Both the position numbers and the translations under genes were made by a program. From an uncultured Pelagibacteraceae bacterium (GTDB taxonomy: Bacteria; Pseudomonadota; Alphaproteobacteria; Pelagibacterales; Pelagibacteraceae): a stretch of DNA of 64,000 nucleotides. The notes below the pieces were generated by a model. It ran no database searches. It was not told the DNA's origin and saw only the letters and a program-made list of their open reading frames with translations. How positions within the stretch are numbered: position 1 is the first letter of the stretch; every line of letters starts with the position of its first letter. Location of the stretch: NCBI GenBank assembly GCA_902543375.1, contig CACBYE010000002.1, positions 109,110 to 173,109 on the forward strand, given 5' to 3'. This document shows positions 27,112 through 36,142 of this stretch, one piece after another.

Positions 27112-28158
27112 TTAAAACCCCAATTTAAAATTATTTTTTTGTTTTTTTATAAACATAACTTTAAATAAATTTCCCATGTGTTTTTCATCAATAAGTCTTT
27201 TTAATCTAAAATAAATATCTGCTTTTTTAGAAAAATCTTTATTTCTAGATATTATATCTGCTCTTTTTTTAATCCCCATTTTAACTAAGAAGTCCCCTTG
27301 TGTTGTGGTAATATTTTTCAAACCACCTAATTTTTGAATTATTCTTTTAAACAAATAAAAATTTATATTATAGGTGATGTCTGATTTTCCAATGTTCTTT
27401 AGTATATTTTTATACTTGTGATTTGATATTGCTTTAAGAGTATTTTTCATTTTTTTTTCAGGGTACCCATAATCAATAATTAATAATCCACCGTTGTTTT
27501 TTTTTATAATATTAGCAATTTTTTTCAAATACTTTGCACCAAGTAATGAATATTCAATAAAGTTTTGATCTTTGGAAATACCATAATCAATTTTTTTCTC
27601 AAATTTTTTCATATCGATTTTTTTATTTAAAAAAAAAGGTTTTTTTTTATTTTTAATATTTACGTATTTTTCAAACCATAATTTATCTATTTTGACAAAT
27701 TGTTTGATTGCTATTGAGTCAAAAAATTCATTTGCAATGAAAATAGTTGGATTATTTTTAATTTTTTTTATATCGGATACCCAAATTATTTTTTCTTGTA
27801 TCAATTCTTTTTTTTGAATCTTTATTAGTTTTGGACTTTTTTCATGAATTATAATGTTACAGAATTTAATAAAATTTGGAAATTTCTTAAAAGTTTCAAT
27901 TAATATCTTCATCATCGAACCATTTCCTGCGCCAAGTTCAACTAAATTAAAATTTTTAGGTGAACCTAAATTTTCCCAAAACCCTATAATCCAAATAGCT
28001 ATCATCTCAGAAAACAGTCTTGAAAGGTTGGGAGCTGTAATGAAATCACCATCTTTACCAAAAGGATTATTATTCATGTAATAACCGATTTCTTTATCGT
28101 AAAGAGCTAAATCTATAAATTTATCTAAAGGAATATTAAAATTATTTTTCGTCGGCAT
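27112..28158 (-). CDS. MidA/NDUFAF7-family SAM-dependent methyltransferase
   Basis: Class I methyltransferase of the DUF185 family; the mitochondrial relative NDUFAF7 methylates an arginine of complex I. The 348-residue protein has DKEIGYYMNNNPFGKDGDFITAP in two parts of its N-terminus, the SAM-binding loop LVELGAGNGSMM near residue 72, and NEFFDSIAIKQF, all characteristic. It overlaps lgt by 17 nt and its stop directly abuts the pgeF reading frame. A complex I assembly role is inferred from relatives. Confidence 0.87.
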   Translation of the reverse strand: MPTKNNFNIPLDKFIDLALYDKEIGYYMNNNPFGKDGDFITAPNLSRLFSEMIAIWIIGFWENLGSPKNFNLVELGAGNGSMMKILIETFKKFPNFIKFCNIIIHEKSPKLIKIQKKELIQEKIIWVSDIKKIKNNPTIFIANEFFDSIAIKQFVKIDKLWFEKYVNIKNKKKPFFLNKKIDMKKFEKKIDYGISKDQNFIEYSLLGAKYLKKIANIIKKNNGGLLIIDYGYPEKKMKNTLKAISNHKYKNILKNIGKSDITYNINFYLFKRIIQKLGGLKNITTTQGDFLVKMGIKKRADIISRNKDFSKKADIYFRLKRLIDEKHMGNLFKVMFIKKQKNNFKLGF

Positions 28159-28918
28159 ATTTTGTAAAACTTAAGTAAATACCAATTACTAAAAAGATTA
28201 AGCTAATTATTTGCCCCATACTCAGATTTAATAAGATATAACCCAATTGCTCATCTGGTACTCTTAAAAATTCTATTAAAAATCTAAATGTAGAATAAAT
28301 AAATAAAAACATTCCTGATATAAATCCAGGGCTCCTCATCAAAAATTTTTTTCTTAAATACAGCAATATAACAAATAAAATTATTCCTTCAAAAAAAGCC
28401 TCATAAAGCTGTGAAGGGTGACGATATAAATCATCTACTTTAATAAATTTAACTCCCCATGGCAAACTAGTCTCTATACCATAAAGTTCAGAGTTAATAA
28501 AATTAGCAACTCTTCCAAAAAAAATTCCTATGGGAGCCACTATTGCGACAACATCAAGATAGAGATAAGGATCTTGATTATTTTTTTTTGCAAACCAGAT
28601 ACTTGCAAAAACAACTCCTAAAAGTCCTCCATGAAAAGACATGCCACCCTGCCAAATAAAAAAAATTTCTAATATATTATTTTTGTAATAATCTAAGTTA
28701 TAAAATATTACATAACCTAATCTTCCTCCAAGAATAATACCTATTATTAAAAAAGTTATATAATCATCAAATTTTTTTAAAATTTCATCATTTTTTACTA
28801 AATACTTTTTTGCTAAAATCCATCCTATTATTATCCCAAATATATAAGCTAAAGAATACCATCTAAAGTTTAATGAGAATATACTAAAAGCAACTGGGTC
28901 AAAATTATTAGTTAACAT
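28142..28918 (-). CDS. lgt: Prolipoprotein diacylglyceryl transferase
   Basis: Inner-membrane enzyme that adds diacylglycerol to the lipobox cysteine of lipoproteins. The 258-residue protein has about seven membrane helices. Diagnostic motifs are FRWYSLAYIFG near the N-terminus, MSFHGGLLGV with the key His, and the GRVANFINSELYG signature. It is the first gene of the seven-gene minus unit ending at ychF. Confidence 0.96.
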   Translation of the reverse strand: MLTNNFDPVAFSIFSLNFRWYSLAYIFGIIIGWILAKKYLVKNDEILKKFDDYITFLIIGIILGGRLGYVIFYNLDYYKNNILEIFFIWQGGMSFHGGLLGVVFASIWFAKKNNQDPYLYLDVVAIVAPIGIFFGRVANFINSELYGIETSLPWGVKFIKVDDLYRHPSQLYEAFFEGIILFVILLYLRKKFLMRSPGFISGMFLFIYSTFRFLIEFLRVPDEQLGYILLNLSMGQIISLIFLVIGIYLSFTKYADEK

Positions 28919-28968
28919 TTTAAATTAAAATAATAAGGTAAAGATATAATAATTAAATTATTAAATAT

Positions 28969-29217
28969 ATGAAAAACTCAAAATTCGTGTTTGATAAAAT
29001 TTCTAAGATATTGGAACAAGGTTTAATTTCCTCAAGGGATTTGACTAGCGAAATGGTTAATATTCTTAAATCTAAAAGAGACGAAATTGTATTTAAAATG
29101 AAGCTAACTAGTAAGGATGAATTTGATGTTTTGTCCAAAAGAGTTGAAATTTTAGAAAAAAAACTTGAAAAAAATGATATCAAAACTAAAAAAACTAAAC
29201 GGGCAAGAAAATCTTAA
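28969..29217 (+). CDS. ubiK: UbiK/YqiC (BMFP) family accessory factor
   Basis: Small coiled-coil protein that assists ubiquinone biosynthesis in proteobacteria. The 82 residues show the usual layout: an amphipathic N-terminus, a middle with FKMKLTSKDEFDVLSKRVEI, a coiled coil (LEKKLEK) and a basic Lys/Arg tail. Similar short proteins often sit near lgt in proteobacteria. Its last 23 nt overlap convergently with envZ. Confidence 0.78.
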   Translation: MKNSKFVFDKISKILEQGLISSRDLTSEMVNILKSKRDEIVFKMKLTSKDEFDVLSKRVEILEKKLEKNDIKTKKTKRARKS

Positions 29218-30514
29218 CCTCTAATCCATTTAGAGAAGATTTATTCAATCTAATATTTCCTCCGTGCGATCGAACAATATCTGAAGCTATCGATAATCCC
29301 AAACCTACACTTGATTTTGAGTCTGCTCTTCCTTTATCAATTTTATAAAAAGGTTTAAAAACATTTTCATATTCATTTTCTGGAATACCAGGTCCATCAT
29401 CCTCAACTTTAATAATTAAATTTACTTTTTTTTTTGAGAGTTCGATATTAAGCTTATTGCCATATCTTATAGAATTTTCTATTAGATTATTGAAACATCG
29501 TCTAATCAAGTTCTTTCTTCCATTAAAATAAATTCTTGATGGAATATCCTTTGATATATTTTTATTATTATATTTAGTTATAATTTCGTCCATTAACTCG
29601 CTTAGATTAAATAATTCGTCTTTTTCAGCAAAGGTAGAGCTTGTAAACTGAAGATATTCATTAAGCATTTTTTCCATTTCGTTAATATCTTCAGTTAATT
29701 TTTCTGCTGTAACCTTATCTTTTATAAATGCTGTTTGTAATTTCATTCTTGTTAGAGGAGTTCGTAAATCATGACTAATTCCTGATAACATTTCTGATCT
29801 TTGATTTAGATGCCTAATTATTCTTTTTCTCATTCGCTCAAATTCATAACCTGCTTGACGTATTTCTGCTGCACCAGAAGGTTTAAATTCATCAACATTT
29901 TCACCTTTACCAAACTTTTCAGCAGCTTTTGCTAAAGCTGTTATTGGTCTTGTTTGATTTTTTAAAAATATTAATGATATGATAACAACTATAAAAGCAG
30001 GAACTGTTATCCATAGGCCAAATAATCTTGCGGAGGTGCTTGTAAGCCGATCTTTCGGAATTATAAACTTAAAATATCCATTTTGATATTTAATTCTCAA
30101 ATCAATTAATTCTTTATAGTTTGTTGTATTAAACCAAAAAATCTCAGATCCAAATTTAGATTTTAATTCTCTTCTTAGCGACCTATCTATAGGACTGAAC
30201 CATCTTTCGACATAAGAAAATTCAAAATTTTCATCCTCAACAAATTCTATATTTAAATCTTGATATAAAGAAAATATATTTTTTATTTCATCCTTTTCAT
30301 AATTATCATTACTGTAAACTACAATGAAAGTTTGTATCTCACTAACTAAAGCTCTAGTCATTCCCTTGTTAGTTTTTATCCAAAGGCTGTCAAAAAAAAC
30401 TATAGTTATAGTCAATTGAATTAAAATTATAGGTATAGCAACTATAAGTAAAGCTCTATAAAATAATCTTTTTGGCAAAAGATTTTTAAAAAATTTACTC
30501 AATCCATAAAACAT
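29195..30514 (-). CDS. envZ: Two-component sensor histidine kinase, EnvZ type
   Basis: Membrane sensor of 439 residues. Two membrane helices (about 20-42 and 165-187) enclose a periplasmic domain of about 120 residues. A HAMP linker (QTRPITALAKAAEKFGKG) follows. The phospho-acceptor His is in SGISHDLRTPLTRMKL near residue 245. The ATPase domain has N-box FNNLIENSIRYG, G1 EDDGPGIPENE and G2 VGLGLSIASDIV. It overlaps the regulator gene by 20 nt. The stimulus is unknown; osmotic sensing is only the E. coli precedent. Confidence 0.9.
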   Translation of the reverse strand: MFYGLSKFFKNLLPKRLFYRALLIVAIPIILIQLTITIVFFDSLWIKTNKGMTRALVSEIQTFIVVYSNDNYEKDEIKNIFSLYQDLNIEFVEDENFEFSYVERWFSPIDRSLRRELKSKFGSEIFWFNTTNYKELIDLRIKYQNGYFKFIIPKDRLTSTSARLFGLWITVPAFIVVIISLIFLKNQTRPITALAKAAEKFGKGENVDEFKPSGAAEIRQAGYEFERMRKRIIRHLNQRSEMLSGISHDLRTPLTRMKLQTAFIKDKVTAEKLTEDINEMEKMLNEYLQFTSSTFAEKDELFNLSELMDEIITKYNNKNISKDIPSRIYFNGRKNLIRRCFNNLIENSIRYGNKLNIELSKKKVNLIIKVEDDGPGIPENEYENVFKPFYKIDKGRADSKSSVGLGLSIASDIVRSHGGNIRLNKSSLNGLEVKIFLPV

Positions 30515-31172
30515 ATCCCGCTCCTCTTATTGTCTGAAGAAATTTTGGGTTTTTTGGATCAATTTCAATTTTTTTTCTTAGTCTTGTTATTATTACATCG
30601 ATTGATCTTTCTTTATCCAAATGAATCATTTTGCCTATTTCTTCTCTCGCAAACACTTTTCCTGGATTATTTATCATTTTTTCTAATATTGTTTTCTCTG
30701 TAACATTAATTTTAAACTCTAAGTCATTTTGAAAAATTACTTGTTTATTTAAATCAATTTTAACTTTCGCAAATTCTATAATTCGTTTTAAATTATTTTC
30801 TTTAGTTTTGTTAATTATATTTTTGATTCGTAAATCAAGTTCTTTTGGTTCAAAAGGTTTAGGCAAATAATCATCAGCACCCATCTCTAATCCCTCAATT
30901 CTCTCATTGGGCTCACCTTTAGCCGTCAACAAAATTACTGGAGTACTCATTTCTTTTTTATGTTGATTTAAAAAATCTAGACCGCTTTTTCCAGGCATCA
31001 TTATATCTAAAATGATTAAATCAAATTTTATAACTCTAATTTTTTCGGATGCTTTTTCAGCACTATTAGCCGTGGTAACTAAATATTTTTTTTCATTTAA
31101 ATATTTTTTTACTAAAGATCTAATACCCTCATCATCATCCACTACCAAAATATGCGCTATGAAATCATCCAT
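30495..31172 (-). CDS. ompR: OmpR-family response regulator
   Basis: DNA-binding partner of the kinase encoded downstream. The receiver domain has the acidic pair HILVVDDDEG, the phosphorylation Asp in DLIILDIMMPGKSG and the conserved Lys in YLPKPFEPKEL. The C-terminal winged-helix domain includes RSIDVIITRLRKKIE and TIRGAGYVLW. At 225 residues it is standard. It overlaps the MarR gene by 8 nt, so marR, ompR and envZ form one unit. Confidence 0.93.
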   Translation of the reverse strand: MDDFIAHILVVDDDEGIRSLVKKYLNEKKYLVTTANSAEKASEKIRVIKFDLIILDIMMPGKSGLDFLNQHKKEMSTPVILLTAKGEPNERIEGLEMGADDYLPKPFEPKELDLRIKNIINKTKENNLKRIIEFAKVKIDLNKQVIFQNDLEFKINVTEKTILEKMINNPGKVFAREEIGKMIHLDKERSIDVIITRLRKKIEIDPKNPKFLQTIRGAGYVLWIE

Positions 31173-31605
31173 TAATTATTTTTTTTAAAACTTCATCAAA
31201 ATTTAAAACTTCTTGTGAGCTCGAATTAAGTAATGCATTATAAATTCTTTTCTTTTGGACTTCAAAAATTTCATTAAAAATTTTTTTTCCTTTTTCATTT
31301 AAATAAATATGCTTTATTCTAGTGTCATTTAGATCTTTGTTAAAGAAGATCGCTTCTAGCTTTATTAAATCCTTTAAGACTCTATTTAAACTCTGTTTGG
31401 TAACTTTAAGTTTTCTCATAAGCTCTGAAATTGAAATTCCCTCATACATAGATATTAAGTGTATTGTCTTTTGGTGAGCTAAACCAATATGATATTTGTT
31501 TAGGATTTTTTTGGAATCTGAAAAGGTTTCTCTATAACTAACAAATAATTTTTCAATTAAGTGTTTTAATTGTTCATCTTTTAAATATAAAAGCTCTTTC
31601 ATCAC
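31165..31605 (-). CDS. MarR-family transcriptional regulator
   Basis: Winged-helix regulator of 146 residues. The DNA-binding helices are in GISISELMRKLKVTKQSLNRVLKDLIKLEAI, followed by the wing (DTRIKHIYLNEKGKKIF). N- and C-terminal helices form the dimer interface. It is first in the marR-ompR-envZ unit and divergent from ilvE across 66 bp, so autoregulation or control of ilvE is possible. The ligand is unknown. Confidence 0.87.
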   Translation of the reverse strand: MMKELLYLKDEQLKHLIEKLFVSYRETFSDSKKILNKYHIGLAHQKTIHLISMYEGISISELMRKLKVTKQSLNRVLKDLIKLEAIFFNKDLNDTRIKHIYLNEKGKKIFNEIFEVQKKRIYNALLNSSSQEVLNFDEVLKKIING

Positions 31606-31617
31606 AGGTAAGTTATA

Positions 31618-31646
31618 TTGACATATTATATATACACAGATATTTT
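31618..31646 (+). promoter_or_regulatory. Predicted sigma-70 promoter for ilvE
   Basis: TTGACA (31618-31623), a perfect -35, is followed after 17 nt by TATTTT (31641-31646). The ilvE ATG lies 25 nt further on. On the other strand, TATAAT (complement of 31625-31630) could be the -10 of the marR promoter, so the two promoters overlap. Confidence 0.5.
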
Positions 31647-31671
31647 TCAGTAATATTTTTAAATTTCATAC

Positions 31672-32553
31672 ATGATACCTTACGATAAAAGATCAGGAAA
31701 CATATGGTACAACGGTAAATTAGTAGATTGGTCTGATGTCAAAGTACATGTTTTAAGCCATGGTTTACATTACGCAAGTTGTGTTTTTGAAGGTGAGAGA
31801 GTTTACGATGGGTCAATTTTCAAATTAGAGGAACACACTTCAAGATTTTTTTATTCGGCAAAAAGAATGGGGTTTGAAATCCCTTACAGTGAAGATGAAA
31901 TAAATACTGCATCAAATTCTATAATAAAAAATCAAAAAGTAAAGAATGGATATGTTAGACCGGTTGCTTGGAGAGGAAGTGAGATGATGGCTATTTCAGC
32001 TCAACAAACAAAAATTCATGTTGCGATAGCTACCTGGGAGTGGGGTTCGTATTTCGATCCAAAATTAAAGATTGAGGGGATTAAATTAAATATCTCTAAT
32101 TGGAGAAGACCTGCACCAAATACAATACCTTGGGATACTAAAGCCTCAGGTCTATATATGATCTGCACATTGTCAAAACATGAGGCTGAAAAAAACGGTT
32201 TCACTGACTCTTTAATGTTAGATCATGAGGGAAACATTGCTGAGGCTACAGGAGCAAATATTTTTTTTAAAGATAAGAGCGGAGAACTTCATACACCAGT
32301 ACCTGATTCCTTTTTAGATGGAATAACCAGACGGACTGTAATTGAAATTGCAAAATCAAAAAATATAAAAGTTAATGAGAGAAAAATTAAACCAGATGAA
32401 TTAAAAAATTTTGAGGGATGCTTTTTAACAGGTACTGCAGCAGAAGTAACTCCAGTATCGTGTATTGCTGAAAATCAATTTAAAGTTTGCGATTTAATTA
32501 TTGGTTTAAATGATAGTTATCAATCTTTGGTGAGGAATAAGAAGGCAGCCTAA
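31672..32553 (+). CDS. ilvE: Branched-chain amino acid aminotransferase
   Basis: PLP class IV transaminase for the last step of Leu, Ile and Val synthesis. The 293-residue protein has HGLHYASCVFEGERVYDG near the N-terminus, the PLP-lysine in WDTKASGLYMICTLSKHEA, then EATGANIFF and the C-terminal FLTGTAAEVTPV. D-amino-acid transaminase belongs to the same fold, but length and motifs favour IlvE. It converges with pgsA with a 4-nt overlap. Confidence 0.92.
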   Translation: MIPYDKRSGNIWYNGKLVDWSDVKVHVLSHGLHYASCVFEGERVYDGSIFKLEEHTSRFFYSAKRMGFEIPYSEDEINTASNSIIKNQKVKNGYVRPVAWRGSEMMAISAQQTKIHVAIATWEWGSYFDPKLKIEGIKLNISNWRRPAPNTIPWDTKASGLYMICTLSKHEAEKNGFTDSLMLDHEGNIAEATGANIFFKDKSGELHTPVPDSFLDGITRRTVIEIAKSKNIKVNERKIKPDELKNFEGCFLTGTAAEVTPVSCIAENQFKVCDLIIGLNDSYQSLVRNKKAA

Positions 32554-33134
32554 TCTTTATTGTCCTCTGATATTGCGTGATCAATTCCTCTACGCATATA
32601 TTCATAACCAGTAAAAAGTGTTAGAGCAGCCGATAACCATAAGAGGATTATCCCAATTGTTTGAGCGTTATAATCTTGAAAATTAATAATTTTATTCCCA
32701 GTTTCACCTGAGAGAAGAAGTGCTATAGAAACCATTTGCAAAACTGTTTTCAATTTTGCCAAATTTGAAACAGGTAATTTGATTTTTCCTTTAGCTAAAA
32801 ATTCTCTTAACCCTGAAATTAAGATTTCTCTTGTTAAAATAATTATTGCTGCAATCACTTCATAACTTCTTATTGTCCCATCCATTACTAATAAGATTAA
32901 TGCCGTTGCTACTATAATTTTATCTGCTATTGGATCTAGTAATTCACCTAACTTAGACTCCTCCCCAAGAATTCTTGCTAACATACCATCTAAAAAGTCC
33001 GTGAAAGATGCTACGATAAATAAAATTAAAGCAGTCAAGTCTCCATAAAATCCAGGTAAATAGAAAGCTAAAACAAAAAAGGGAACAATTAAAATCCTAC
33101 CCACAGTAAGTATATTGGGAATTCTCTTAAGCAT
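32550..33134 (-). CDS. pgsA: CDP-diacylglycerol-glycerol-3-phosphate 3-phosphatidyltransferase
   Basis: Makes phosphatidylglycerol phosphate in the inner membrane. The CDP-alcohol phosphatidyltransferase motif is present as DFLDGMLARILGEESKLGELLDPIADK in two parts around residues 46-72 (D-G-x2-AR-x8-G-x3-D-x3-D). The 194-residue protein has about five helices and starts PNILTVGRILIVP, typical of PgsA. It lies 8 nt behind uvrC, an old neighbour of pgsA in proteobacteria. Confidence 0.95.
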   Translation of the reverse strand: MLKRIPNILTVGRILIVPFFVLAFYLPGFYGDLTALILFIVASFTDFLDGMLARILGEESKLGELLDPIADKIIVATALILLVMDGTIRSYEVIAAIIILTREILISGLREFLAKGKIKLPVSNLAKLKTVLQMVSIALLLSGETGNKIINFQDYNAQTIGIILLWLSAALTLFTGYEYMRRGIDHAISEDNKD

Positions 33135-33142
33135 ATTTTTTT

Positions 33143-34978
33143 TTATTCATGAAAAAAATTATATATCTTTTTTGCAACTTTTACTTCAACACCGTCTACA
33201 GATTTTATTTCATCAAGACTAGCTGACTCAACAGCTCTAGCGGATCCAAAATGGTTTAAAAGAGCCCTTTTTCTTATGGAACCAATCCCCTCTATTTGAT
33301 CTAACAAAGATTTACTCATTCCCCCTTTCCTTTTTGCCCTGTGAGCACTAATCGCAAATCGGTGAGATTCGTCACGAATTCTTTGAAGAAAAAATAAAGT
33401 AGGATCATTTTTTGTAAATTTAACCTCTTTTCCATTATGAAAAAAAGTTTCATTGCCACTATTTCTAAATTTACCTTTTGCTATAGCAATAATAGGTATG
33501 TCGTGAAGTCCTAATTCATTTAAGGTTTCTCTTGCTACAGAGTATTGTCCTTTTCCACCATCAACCATAACTAAATCTGGAAATGACAAATAATTATCTT
33601 TTTCTTGGACTGCTCTTCTAAACCTTCTATTCAACACTTCACGCATCATTCCATAGTCATCTTGTTCATTTTTTTTGTTTTTTATATTAAACTTTCTGTA
33701 TCTTTTTTTTATAAAGCCTTCATCTCCATAAGCTATTAAGGCACCAACACTATTTGTTCCCTGAATATGACTATTATCATAAACTTCAATTAGATTTATA
33801 TTTGTTTCCAAATTAAACTTGGTAGTTACTGACTCAAATAATTCTCGGTTATTCTGGCTTTCATAAAGTTTTCTATTCAAACTATCTTTAGCGTTTTTAA
33901 TGGCTTGATTAATTACTTTTAACTTTGAGCCTTTTTTTGCAACTGATATATTAACTTGTTTACCTTCTTTTTGTGAAAGTGTTTTCTCAATTAATACCTT
34001 TTCTTTTATTTCCTCAGATAAAATTATTGAGGAAGGGACACTTTTATTTTCATAAAATTGAGAAACAAAAGAATTTACTATATTACTTAATTTTTCATCA
34101 GGGTCGTGTTTTGGAAAAAAAGCTTGATTACCCCAGTTTTGTTTTGATCTATAGAAAAAAACTTGAATGCAAGTTTTGCCTGACTCTTTGTAACCTGCGA
34201 TTACATCAGCCTCAATCAAGTTGGCCTCATTTATTCTTTGTGAAGACTGAATTATATTTAAAGATTTTATTCTATCTCTTAAAATCGTTGCTTTTTCAAA
34301 ATCTAAATCTGCACTAGCTTTTTCCATTTGGTCTGAAAGATTTTTTTGTATTTTTCTTGATTTACCCGACACAAATTCTATTGCGTCATCCACTGTTTTT
34401 TTATAATCCTCTTTTTCTATATAACCCACACAAGGTCCAGAGCATCTCTTAATTTGGTACAAAATACAGGGACGTTCTCTATTTTTAAAAACTGTATCAT
34501 CACAAACACGTAGGTGAAAAATTTTTTGTATCATTTTAATTGTCCAATTAGCTGAACCTGCAGACGCGAAAGGACCAAAATAAAAACCTTCATTTGTTTT
34601 TTTTCCACGATGTCTTTTTATTTGAGGCCATTTGTCCTTATTACTAATAAAAATAAAAGGAAAAGATTTATCATCTCGTAATAGAATATTAAATTTAGGT
34701 TTGTGTTTTTTAATTAAATTTGCTTCAAGAAGTAAGGCCTCACTCTCATTTGAAGTAGTTGTAATTTCTAGCTTTCTAGTTTGAGACAGCATTCTCTCAG
34801 TTCTAATAATATGATTTTTTTCAGCCACATAGCTTTTAAGTCTATTGGGCAAATTTTTTGCTTTACCAACGTAAAGGATATCTCCCTTATTATTAAGCAT
34901 TCTGTATACCCCAGGTAATTTAGGAATAAGCGTAAGCTCTTTTTTAATAACCTCTTTTCCTATATCAGAACTTATCAT
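33143..34978 (-). CDS. uvrC: Excinuclease ABC subunit C
   Basis: Makes both incisions in nucleotide excision repair. The N-terminal GIY-YIG nuclease is in [20 protein letters not shown], the UVR motif in [17 protein letters not shown], the RNase H-like nuclease in [20 protein letters not shown] and [11 protein letters not shown], with helix-hairpin-helix motifs at the end. I start at the ATG at 34978 (611 residues, 14-nt overlap with folB); an upstream TTG at 35008 would add ten residues. Confidence 0.96.
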   Translation of the reverse strand: MISSDIGKEVIKKELTLIPKLPGVYRMLNNKGDILYVGKAKNLPNRLKSYVAEKNHIIRTERMLSQTRKLEITTTSNESEALLLEANLIKKHKPKFNILLRDDKSFPFIFISNKDKWPQIKRHRGKKTNEGFYFGPFASAGSANWTIKMIQKIFHLRVCDDTVFKNRERPCILYQIKRCSGPCVGYIEKEDYKKTVDDAIEFVSGKSRKIQKNLSDQMEKASADLDFEKATILRDRIKSLNIIQSSQRINEANLIEADVIAGYKESGKTCIQVFFYRSKQNWGNQAFFPKHDPDEKLSNIVNSFVSQFYENKSVPSSIILSEEIKEKVLIEKTLSQKEGKQVNISVAKKGSKLKVINQAIKNAKDSLNRKLYESQNNRELFESVTTKFNLETNINLIEVYDNSHIQGTNSVGALIAYGDEGFIKKRYRKFNIKNKKNEQDDYGMMREVLNRRFRRAVQEKDNYLSFPDLVMVDGGKGQYSVARETLNELGLHDIPIIAIAKGKFRNSGNETFFHNGKEVKFTKNDPTLFFLQRIRDESHRFAISAHRAKRKGGMSKSLLDQIEGIGSIRKRALLNHFGSARAVESASLDEIKSVDGVEVKVAKKIYNFFHE

Positions 34979-35390
34979 GACTTCTCTTTTTGGTAATTTG
35001 AATACCAACCGATGAACAGTCTTTTAAAATTTCTAATTTTTCAATTTTTAACATTATTTTACCTATTCTTTTATCTTTAAATAATTCATCAAAAACTGTC
35101 TCTGCAAGGGACTCTAAAAAATTGTAGTGTTTCTTTTTAACTAATTTTGTTATTAATTTAACAACTGTTCCATAGTTTACTATGGACTTAATGTCTTTAT
35201 CATTGGTAGGTTTTTTATCCTCATAATCAATTTCAAGACTAAATTTAATTTTTTGGGATTTCTCTTTTTCAAAATCATAATAACCAAGTTTAAGATCTAA
35301 AATAAGTTCATTAATTAAAATTTTTTTCTCGTAATTGAATAAGCTTTTTGATTTATCAATCTTAACTATTCTAAGATTATTTTTTTTCAT
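34965..35390 (-). CDS. folB: Dihydroneopterin aldolase family protein
   Basis: Folate-pathway enzyme splitting dihydroneopterin. The 141 residues follow the FolB fold: [20 protein letters not shown], then [19 protein letters not shown], then [13 protein letters not shown] with the conserved Glu, and ending in [10 protein letters not shown]. The N-terminus has some 20 residues more than short FolB proteins. It overlaps the SDR gene by 4 nt and uvrC by 14 nt. Confidence 0.85.
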   Translation of the reverse strand: MKKNNLRIVKIDKSKSLFNYEKKILINELILDLKLGYYDFEKEKSQKIKFSLEIDYEDKKPTNDKDIKSIVNYGTVVKLITKLVKKKHYNFLESLAETVFDELFKDKRIGKIMLKIEKLEILKDCSSVGIQITKKRSHDKF

Positions 35391-36142
35391 TCTTTACCAC
35401 CCATTATATCTGGTGTTTGCCAGTTCAAACTTTGACCACTGTCAATTGCTAAAACCTGACCCGTAATAGAGCTGTTTTTTATAAAAAAGTCAACAGCATT
35501 ACAGATTTCATTGACATCAACCTGTTGTTTTAATGGGGTAGCAAAATACTGTTTTTTAAAGTGTTTTTCAGTTTGTCTTTTATTTTTAACTGTAGGACCC
35601 GGAGCTATACCATTTACACGTATTTTTGGTGCTAAGCTCATTGCACTTGTTTTAGTTAAAGTATAAAGACCTGTTTTACTCAATGTATACGAAAAAAAGT
35701 ACGGTGTTAATTTGAAAACTCTTTGGTCAATAATATTAATTATACTATTATTTTTTCCTCTGGTATTTTTGGCAAAACCTTTTGATAGCAATGCAGGCGC
35801 TTTAAGATTTGTATTTAAATGAAGATCCCAACTTTTAACTGTAAAATTTTCCAATTTATCGTTTTCAAATAAGGAGGCATTGTTAATTAAACAGTCAAAA
35901 TATTTTAATTTTATTTTTGAAAATTTAATAATTTTATCAACATCATTTTCTTTATTTAGATCTGCTTTTACTAAATAAACAATAGTACCATTCTTTTTTA
36001 ATTCTTTTTTAAGCTTCTGTGCTTTAGATTTAGATTTATTATAGTGAATTACTATCTCAATTTTTGGTCCTGATAATTTCCTTGCTATTGCAGCACCTAT
36101 TCTGGTTGCTCCTCCTGTAATAATTATTTTCCGTGCTTCCAT
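35387..36142 (-). CDS. Short-chain dehydrogenase/reductase, pteridine-reductase-like
   Basis: NADPH-dependent SDR of 251 residues. The cofactor motif is [12 protein letters not shown]; the TGx3RxG form with Arg is typical of pteridine reductases and FolM, where the Arg helps bind pterin or NADPH phosphate. The NNASLF strand follows, then the [16 protein letters not shown] catalytic region with Tyr-x3-Lys. The C-terminus ends in [11 protein letters not shown]. It overlaps folB by 4 nt, which strengthens a role in reducing dihydropterin or dihydrofolate. The exact substrate is inferred. Confidence 0.82.
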   Translation of the reverse strand: MEARKIIITGGATRIGAAIARKLSGPKIEIVIHYNKSKSKAQKLKKELKKNGTIVYLVKADLNKENDVDKIIKFSKIKLKYFDCLINNASLFENDKLENFTVKSWDLHLNTNLKAPALLSKGFAKNTRGKNNSIINIIDQRVFKLTPYFFSYTLSKTGLYTLTKTSAMSLAPKIRVNGIAPGPTVKNKRQTEKHFKKQYFATPLKQQVDVNEICNAVDFFIKNSSITGQVLAIDSGQSLNWQTPDIMGGKE

